In this document: positions 57,099 to 64,000 of the stretch, in pieces
Layout of the letters: every line of letters starts with the position of its first letter
Position numbering within the stretch: the first letter of the stretch is position 1
Source: Cranoglanis bouderius
Taxonomy: Eukaryota; Chordata; Actinopteri; Siluriformes; Cranoglanididae
Assembly: GCA_023630585.1 (NCBI GenBank)
Contig: CM042535.1
Span: 29,824,899 to 29,888,898 of the forward strand
Length of the DNA: 64,000 bases
Direction of reading: 5' to 3'
The notes under the pieces: generated by a model
What the model was told of the DNA's origin: nothing
The model's database searches: none
Seen by the model: only the letters and a program-made list of their open reading frames with translations
Translations under genes and position numbers: made by a program

Positions 57099-57845
57099 TA
57101 AAAATATTGAGATGTATGTTGGCTTAATCTTTGTGTAAATATTTGGTTGTTTTTGACCCTAATAGAAATATTACAAAAACTTTTTTTTTACACTAAATTG
57201 TATTGCATGTTATTGTTGATATAACATGTTATTGTACTGATATAAGGTCTCCTTACATTGACATGTTTGTTAGTTTAGTTCAATTACAGTCTCTTTGCAA
57301 CAGTGTGGTTTGAGTGACTTGTTTCTTCTCTGAACTGTGGACTGTTGAATAGAATAGAATAAAGTAGTGTGTGAATATACAAGTATATAGTATATACGGT
57401 GTGCTGTGTATATGCAATACAATGTACACTAAACAAAATTTGCAATATTTAAATAATACACTGCAATATACAATATAACATGCAAGTACAGAATCATAAA
57501 TTGCATATTAAGCCAATTAAGAGCAAAAAGGGATAAAACCCATCAATTAGACAAAGGTCAGAAAAAAACAATACCCTTGACATTCTGTCCCCCCCAATAT
57601 CTGAAATGATGGCTACGCCCCTGGATATAACCAATGACAAGACAGGGGAGGACACAGGATGTGAATGAAAACAAAACACACGTTAACGTAAACAAAACAT
57701 AACACGGAAGCGTGCGTTGCTTATGCACGCTTTCACATGCAGCGCTCGGGGGCAATCCCTGACACTTTCGACCTGTTGGAGGTCACTAAAAAATTCAGAA
57801 GCAGTGTCACAATCATGATATAGTACAGATCAGAAAGTCCAGTTA

Positions 57846-58053
57846 GCATTCTACATTTACATGTATCGCGTTTGGTAGACGCCCTTATCCAGAGCAACTT
57901 ACATTCATTGCATTTATATACTGTAACTGAGCGGTTGAGGGTTAAGGGCCTTGCTCAAGGGCCCAGCAGTAACAAGTTTGGCAGTGGTGGGATTTGAACT
58001 CACAACCTTCTGACCAGAAGTTTAATGTCTTAACCACTGAGCTACCACTGCCC
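57846..58053 (-). mobile_element. tRNA-derived SINE (fifth family)
   Basis: CATTTACATG and GACGCCCTTATCCAGAGCAA form the tail typical of fish V/HpaI-like SINEs. GGGATTTGAACTCACAACCT is the complement of box B, and AACCACTGAGCTACCACTGC of the box A side. Confidence 0.85.
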
Positions 58054-61000
58054 ATTCGCAGATAAAGTCAAATGGTTGTGGTTGACCATATTCATGTGTA
58101 TGCCAAAGCGGCACTAGTGCCAACAACATCTTATGTGTCCATATTCATTGGCTTATATTTGCTTTCTGCTGTCTCCAGAGAAGGCTTCACCAAATATTGA
58201 CTGTTGGAGGTGCCAATCATTTTTAAGCCACACAACTGCACATTTGCATCACATGTTTAGGCTCAAAATATCAACTGCACATGGAATTCGTTTTTGTTTT
58301 TTTTCACCAAAGGTGCCAATAATTCTGGAGATGATGTATAAAGTAAAATGCAGCCAACAGAAGAAGAACTGGAAAATATGAGTGGTTTGGCATATTGGTG
58401 GATTAGTGGTGGAGTTCAATGCTCAGTACAGCAGCTCTTCTACACTTGGGGTCTACAATTTTGGAATATTAAAAGGTACACGTGTTTCAGGTCTAGTGTA
58501 GGGTTTACTGTGTGGTGTACAGCAGGAAAATATTAGCATAATGTTATTTTAGGACAGAATATCACAGCCAGAACCTCAATAACACCAGGAACATAAAGAG
58601 TTAGGAACTTGATACATGGCTTTTTATAGCTAATATTAAATGCTTAATGTGTATATTTTCACTTTTATATGTTCTGATACACATTAGTCCTTTATTATTC
58701 TTGTATTTTGCACCGAGTCCATGGAGGGCCAATATTTCCCACTGTACACGCATGCAAATGGATAGCATAAAGATTAAAAAAATGATTTTCCTTGAACTCA
58801 CTTGAACCACAGCCATGTCTCTTGTGAATGTTGTTGCTACTATAGAAACGATAACATATTAGAAGAAACGCATTCATATAACCCTGTGATTTGAATTACA
58901 GATAATAATCAACACCTTCTTACCAATTAGCTTCGACAATTCAGCAGCACTGTGGTTGGTGGTTTTGAGTACAAACAAGCAACATGCAAACGTTATATGG
59001 AATTGCAATCATACCCTGAATACGGTTCCTAAATGACGAAGCATATTCCATAAAATCCAGTCGACTACATTGTACACGCTATTATTGCTTTCCTTCATTA
59101 AAAAAAAAAAAAATCATTTAAAATTTGTTTCACCTTGTATGTTTGATTGGCACCGAGCAGATAGAGCTGAGAAGCTGCAAATCAGGAAGGGTGAATACTG
59201 TGAGGTAGGTGTGAAGAAAGAAAAGAGGAAAATTAGGAAAAGCAATTAGCACGCTGGAGTCTTGCTGAGAATCTTAGCGTCTCTGTGTCTGATGGGAAGG
59301 AATTCTTAAAATAAAACAGCAAGCCTGCTTTGTGGCTTTTGCCATTTTTAGGCTGCGAAAGTGACACGTTGACGAAAGATTAGGATTAACAAAAAAGGCG
59401 CACATTTACAAGGCAGATCTGCACACGCATACACACACACACACAATGATTATTTATAGAGATCTGAACCATGAACCAAAAACACAGCCGACCCCACGTT
59501 AAACTCAGGGTTATTTTCATCCAGACACAAACCTAATGTTGAAACCTAACCTGTGAAACCTCAGCTTAATTAATTAGATTGGGTGTAAACCTTTTTTTTT
59601 TTTCACTCCTCTGCCAGTTGCTATTTTTGTATCCAGAAAGAAGTAAACACAAAACTCTTGCAAATATTAATGCACAGTTACGTTATATTTGATTAACTTA
59701 AAAAAAAAAGAAAAACAAAATAGTAATTGTGGCTTTAACATTTACTTAATTAAACTTTAATTAAATAATTTAACATTATAAATCGTCTAAGAATTTATAT
59801 TCTTATTTTGTTTCATTTATAATGTTACATTACTTTTAGTATACTTCTAACTGCCTGTGCTGCTATAATAGGTGAATTTCCCTCTGAGATTAATACAGGG
59901 GTCTGTATGTCTGAGCCAGTACTTTGGTGGATGTCGCAGATGTCATACAAATGCTTTCTGTAGCTAGCTAGGAGTCTGTCTGTTCTTGTTTAATGAAATA
60001 TCACCCACTTTTCCTTGCAGAACGCTTCTAGTTCTGAGATGTTCTTGGGCTGTCTTGTTGGTAGACCAGATATTTTGTTGTAGAAATGCAAAGGTCTAAA
60101 GCATCAAAAATGGCTTGCATGACTACTAATTTTTACTAGCTGACCAGTAACTCAAAAACGTCATAGACTAGTCATTCTTTCTATAGTTAAAGCAAAAACT
60201 GTTTCAGGCAATCGCTATTTTTAGGCATCAAACTGCACATCATTAAAGAGGCATACACACAGGCTACAAGTTACAATTCCAGCATCACTGTTTTTTAGGC
60301 TACACTGTTAACAAGAAAAGTAAATAAATCAGTGCAATCAATGTTAAATAACACATTGTGTATTATATTATACTATGTAAGGATGCACCAGTTCTTACGA
60401 TGTACTTGTTGATTCTGATTTTGCACAAGCATCTTAATAAGTCCAATCTGGCTGGCGGATTCACTGCATTCTGTTATTTTTAAGAAGTCCTGAATCATTA
60501 CTTTCACACCACAAGTTTAAAGTGTATATTAATATGACAAGAGTTCCAGGAAACTGAAATAACAGTGCACCTGACCTTTACTACATGGATGCCTGTGGGT
60601 TGTTGTTAATGGGGAAAGTTTTGGTGAATGCATCTGCTAACTGACCTTTTAAAAGCAGACAATTACTGCCCACTAAGTGTGTGAACAAATTCTCATCTCA
60701 CAGCTTTTTCTCAGTATCAGGTCATTTCATAAAATCAGAAAAAAAAGAGGCAAAACAATGATATGCTTTGTCATGGCAAGTGCAATTCATTCTGAAAAGT
60801 AGATTTAATTTGTCCTGCCAGACAGATAACGCGTCAGACCTTAAGGGTCTGCATTCAGGCTCATCCGGTTTCCTTCTGTCTTGCTAATTAAAGCATCGAA
60901 AGATGAATTCAAGCTGTTTTGACTGATTGACCTGATGAAAATAAACACGTCTTGCTGTGTTCTTCACACTGTCTTACATGCAACAGTAAATGCTTCGAGG

Positions 61001-61156
61001 GTCAACACAACACCATGCTATTCTATATACAGAATAACATAAAAGCTATATTAAATAGAATAGAATAAAAATAAATGGAATAAAATAAATAATTAAATTA
61101 AACGAAACTATAGATACCAAAACAGAGGAAGTACTTTCAATGAAATGCCAAATTAA
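58054..61156. other. No gene seen
   Basis: Includes terminal-like text GGTGCCAATAATTCTGGAGATG near 58312, possibly an old Tc1-type end, a poly-A at 59100-59113 and short CA tracts. Several short frames exist but none is recognisable. Confidence 0.45.
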
Positions 61157-62231
61157 CCCTCTACAGCTTGAATTATCATTTTACGTCAAAATTTTTATGG
61201 ATTTTTAGTACTTGAATTAGTTCAAGTAATAAAAAGATTTTTTTTCTAAAAATGTAAAACAATTTTGTCGCCGTATGGCAACAGTGTGCAATAGTGGAAA
61301 GTATCACAAAATGTGAAATATTCAAAAATAACACAAAATGTATAAGATTACAATTCCAATTACTGCATTTTCCAGACTATATGTTGCAGAGTTTTTTATT
61401 TACCACCTAGTAAGCATGTAAAAGTTAAAGAAAGGAATTACAGTTGTAAAGAGTATGTGGATGGATTTACTCACTCAAAATACATTTAAAAAATGAGATC
61501 CAAACATGTTTTGATTGAAGTATCTTTTTACTTTTTTCTCTTGAATTCTTAGTTTTTTCTCTTGAAACATGTAATTTCAGAAATTTTGCAATTGTACCTT
61601 ATGTAAAGTTTTTCTTACTCTGAATGTGAAAAAAATGTAAATATACTATTAGAGAAGCCTAGTGTCTTTTTTTTTTTTTTTTGCTATGTTCAGAAAAAGT
61701 TAGAAAAAGTTCAAAACGCATCGACTCCAGATGCTCGGACCAGCTGACGTGATGAGGATGAAGCTCAGACGCCGGACCTGGCGTGGGTCGATCAGAACCT
61801 GGTGATTTCAATTCATGAATGCGCATACCACAATTCCATTATTGCATGTTGTTGCCATATGGCAACAATTACATTTTACCATTTAACAGAATACTCAAAA
61901 TATATGAACTTGTTTAAATGACAAAAAAGAAATGTTAACTTATCTCAGATAGTGTCTCACTTTATTCTTTTAAGTAGTTTTGGCAAAATATTGAAAAATT
62001 AATCAAATTCTGAGAGTCCTCTGAGGATGACCTTCACCATGCCATGTGATTACAGAAAAGGATGTGCAAGCAGCACTTCCTGGTTCTGTGACATGGCATT
62101 TTTTTTGTTATGTCAACGTTAAAACCCCCTTTTCCCAGTTATATAGGAAAATAGTAGTTTTGTATTGATGCCTACTAAAAAATTGGAGATAAATTAATTG
62201 TTGCCATATGGCAACACCATGCAGTAAAGAG
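61157..62231. mobile_element. piggyBac-like TTAA-flanked MITE with internal palindromes
   Basis: TTAA at 61153-61156 and 62232-62235. The left end is CCCTCTACAGCTTG and the right end (complement) CTCTTTACTGCATGG, related imperfect inverted ends. It carries GTTGCCATATGGCAAC (perfect 16-bp palindrome) at 61851-61866 and 62200-62215, and a variant at 61267-61282. No complete transposase; a CpG-rich patch at 61715-61800 may be an old coding remnant. Confidence 0.6.
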
Positions 62232-62605
62232 TTAAAAAGGTACATTTTCAAATGCATTTTTTGAAAGAGTGTACAGTTTTATTGATGCTGTTCACTGCTG
62301 AAAGAGCTTGATAATTCAAAAACTAACATTAACAGAACGAATCACTTGCTAGGGAGGCATCATGAGTGTTCATAGCTACAACAATGCTGTTTTTGAGAAC
62401 TAGTTTCAAATCCAGCCTCATTTGGACATGTGGATAACAATGATATATTGTCTTTATAACAAGAGAAGGAAAAAAAAAAATTGATTGCTTATGCACACTC
62501 ACACTTCATTAAATGAAGAATGATTTTACTATTCCGGCTGTGTGCAGGATTCTCCACATAACGCCACCTGACAGACAGCAACTGAGTCTAGGAGAAGCTG
62601 CAGGA

Positions 62606-62610
62606 TATAA
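62606..62610 (+). promoter_or_regulatory. Possible TATA box
   Basis: GGATATAAGAGC with a candidate start about 28 bases later (CAGGACTGACAGC). Donor-like sequences follow at ACACAA|GTATAA (62699) and ACA|GTAAAT (62817). Confidence 0.25.
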
Positions 62611-62780
62611 GAGCTTTTCACAGCTCAGGACTGACAGCTGCACCTGAAAGTTCTGCACATTTACTGAAGACAACCCAAGGCAACTCAACTTAGACAACAC
62701 AAGTATAAAAAAGATTAATAACAAGACTGTGACCATCCTGCAACTACACAGCTTTGTGGTTGGAATTTAAATGCATAGCT

Positions 62781-62817
62781 ATGGCAGATGTAAAAGAAAA
62801 CCGCACCCTGAAACACA
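62781..62817 (+). CDS. Possible short first coding exon
   Basis: ATGGCAGATG opens MADVKENRTLKH before a donor-like GTAAAT. It is preceded by the TATA-like sequence at 62606. An out-of-frame ATG at 62771 and the short length weaken it. No family recognised; without further exons this stays speculative. Confidence 0.2.
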
Positions 62818-63654
62818 GTAAATATGTATATACTGTAATATTCGTGATGTGTTTAGTGAATCCTGTGCTACGCTGTTGGTTTATACTGTATTTTCCTTAT
62901 TCCTGTGAGAATTAGCAGTTGTCTGCTGTGCTGATGTCACATGGAGACATTGCTAGAAGTTACAATAGAGTTTAATAGGAGGGGGAAATTTTTTTAAACA
63001 TAAGAGATAATATTAAGGTTTTATAAAAAAAAAGGTTCTTCATATTAATGAGAACTCTAATTTGCAGGGGAAAATATACTGTATATATTTTAATGTCATT
63101 TATAGATATATTGAGATGTATGTATGAGATAGATGTTCCACCCCTGACCAGAAATATCAGTGAACTTGGTTAAATATGTGCAAGGATAAAAAGGGCAACT
63201 CTGTATACACAGCCCATATTAGCAAGATTACCGTGTATTTTCACTTCACCCCCACAGCCCCTCCCCCAGGCCTGCACTTCGGCCAGCTTTGAATACGAAG
63301 CTGGTGCGCAGACCTGGATTGAGCTTCTCTCAAGTAACTGATTGGCTCCTTCATGAAAATAAACAAGCTTTTCAGTTTTCATCACTGGGAGGCGGTATGA
63401 AAAGGAATAGGGGAACAGGACAATGCTCATTTTGGCAGAGCCTCAGGGCTTCAATTGGACCAGGTGTTGTTTATAGACTGATTTTTGTAGGAGCTGCTTC
63501 TTTGCCAGCATGATTCTGCAAGCAGCATTGTACAATCTGGGTGCATGTCATGTCATGCATATTCATGTGCCAATGAGTTAATGCTTCACATTTTATCAGT
63601 TTTATCAGCCCTTAAAGGAAAAATCCCATCTGAATGACTTGGATGTCAATATTT
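62818..63654. other. No gene seen
   Basis: The frames at 63170-63513 overlap on both strands and show no domain. GC is slightly higher at 63240-63310. Confidence 0.4.
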
Positions 63655-64000
63655 ACAGTGCTGTGAAAAAGTATTTGTAAAAAGTATTCTGATTTCTTCT
63701 GTTTTTGTGTATATTTCATACTGAATAATTTTAGATTAATAAAATATTAATAAAAAAAGATAAATCTGAGTAAACACACAATACAGTTTTTTTTATATTT
63801 ATTTTATTGAAGCAAAAAAAAAAAGTTATCCAACACCTATCACAAATGTGAAAAACTAATTGCACCCTTGTACATAAAATCTGGCTGTTCCAACCTTAGC
63901 AGCAATAACTGCAACTAAACACTTCTGATAAATGGAGATCAATCCTTCATTTACTTCTAGGACTAGGATTTACTCCTATGCTTTGGATCATTGTCTTGCT
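63655..64000 (-). mobile_element. Tc1-like transposon, 3' part, runs off window
   Basis: The outer end CAGTGCTGTGAAAAAGTATT after TA equals the terminus at 51580-51598 reversed. Further in, AATCTGGCTGTTCCAACCTT and, at the window edge, GGATCATTGTCTTGCT (complement of AGCAAGACAATGATCC) show transposase entering from the right, read on the minus strand. Confidence 0.75.

Larger units (their letters stand above)
54239..57623 (+). mobile_element. Autonomous-type hAT transposon, decayed
   Basis: The left end is CATGGATGTAGC and the right end (complement) is CAGGGGCGTAGC. The 8-bp flanks are GATACAAC (54231-54238) and GATATAAC (57624-57631), one mismatch. It encloses a two-exon transposase gene. 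Sub-terminal GTCCCCC/GTCCCCCCC tracts occur at both ends. It is 3385 bp and inserted in the solo LTR. Confidence 0.88.
53106..57764 (-). mobile_element. Solo LTR with two hAT insertions
   Basis: The plus strand begins TGTCATG and ends CCTGACA. CTTTC lies on both sides (53101-53105; 57765-57769). Removing the two hAT elements and one copy of each duplication leaves about 477 bp of LTR. On the minus strand it reads TGTCAGGGATTGCCCCCGAG and carries AATAAA within TTTAATAAAAGCC near 53155, so it is oriented minus. No internal genes. A Ty3/gypsy-type LTR is likely from the 5-bp duplication. Confidence 0.85.

Noticed and set aside
57959..58053. Possible tRNA gene
   Set aside because: Box A/B-like motifs belong to a SINE head with a SINE tail attached; no complete cloverleaf. 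The same applies at 28241, 45590, 47657 and 51440.

Overview
The window looks like repeat-rich intergenic or intronic DNA from a teleost fish, probably an otophysan such as a catfish. This is inferred from the family mix: many Tc1/mariner remnants with fish-type termini, tRNA-derived fish SINEs, hAT and piggyBac-like elements, LTR elements, and abundant CA/TA/GA microsatellites in AT-rich sequence. No complete host protein-coding gene can be supported. The only host-gene candidates are one likely first coding exon on the minus strand (13499-13652), a possible short exon behind a TATA-like box (62606-62817), an unrecognised CpG-rich ORF (37979-38290) and a possible regulatory block with an RFX X-box and a nuclear-receptor DR1 (29.2-29.5 kb).

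Layout. 0-23 kb: a Tc1 end at 1-273; an array of diverged ~220-300 bp repeats (3.4-5.4 kb) split by a 560-bp TA-flanked MITE whose sister copy is at 16.3-16.8 kb; several Tc1-like fragments (6.65, 7.6, 9.9, 15.1-16.1, 18.2-19.7 kb); a LINE 3' tail at 9.1 kb. 23.6-27.9 kb: an LTR element flanked by near-matching 5-bp duplications. Its only recognisable protein is a gag-like segment fused to a C6H2 zinc finger that resembles the N-terminal finger of methionine aminopeptidase 1 (METAP1). About 1.8 kb of in-frame tandem repeats follow, with no pol. 28-35 kb: a SINE, a 1.1-kb hAT-type MITE with a perfect 8-bp duplication, and a three-level nest (solo LTR inside a CACTA-like element inside a Tc1-like element). 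36-38 kb: a foldback Tc1/Sleeping Beauty-like MITE inside another repeat. 40.8-44.0 kb: two LTRs of the family seen at 32 kb, fused head to tail within one 4-bp duplication. 45-52 kb: SINEs and two Tc1 families, one containing a SINE. 53.1-57.8 kb: a solo LTR with a 5-bp duplication into which two hAT elements inserted separately; one is a 3.4-kb element with a decayed but catalytically complete transposase. 58-64 kb: mostly unassigned sequence, a TTAA-flanked piggyBac-like MITE carrying repeated 16-bp palindromes, and the start of another Tc1 copy running off the window.

The most unusual object is the LTR element at 23641-27918. It combines a probable host-derived zinc finger at the place where gag normally has its nucleocapsid knuckle, an in-frame repeat tail in place of pol, and a hairpin-containing LTR repeat whose copy number differs between its two LTRs (2 versus 5). 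Insertion boundaries and target duplications were read by eye. Family names rest on remembered family hallmarks, not on database searches.
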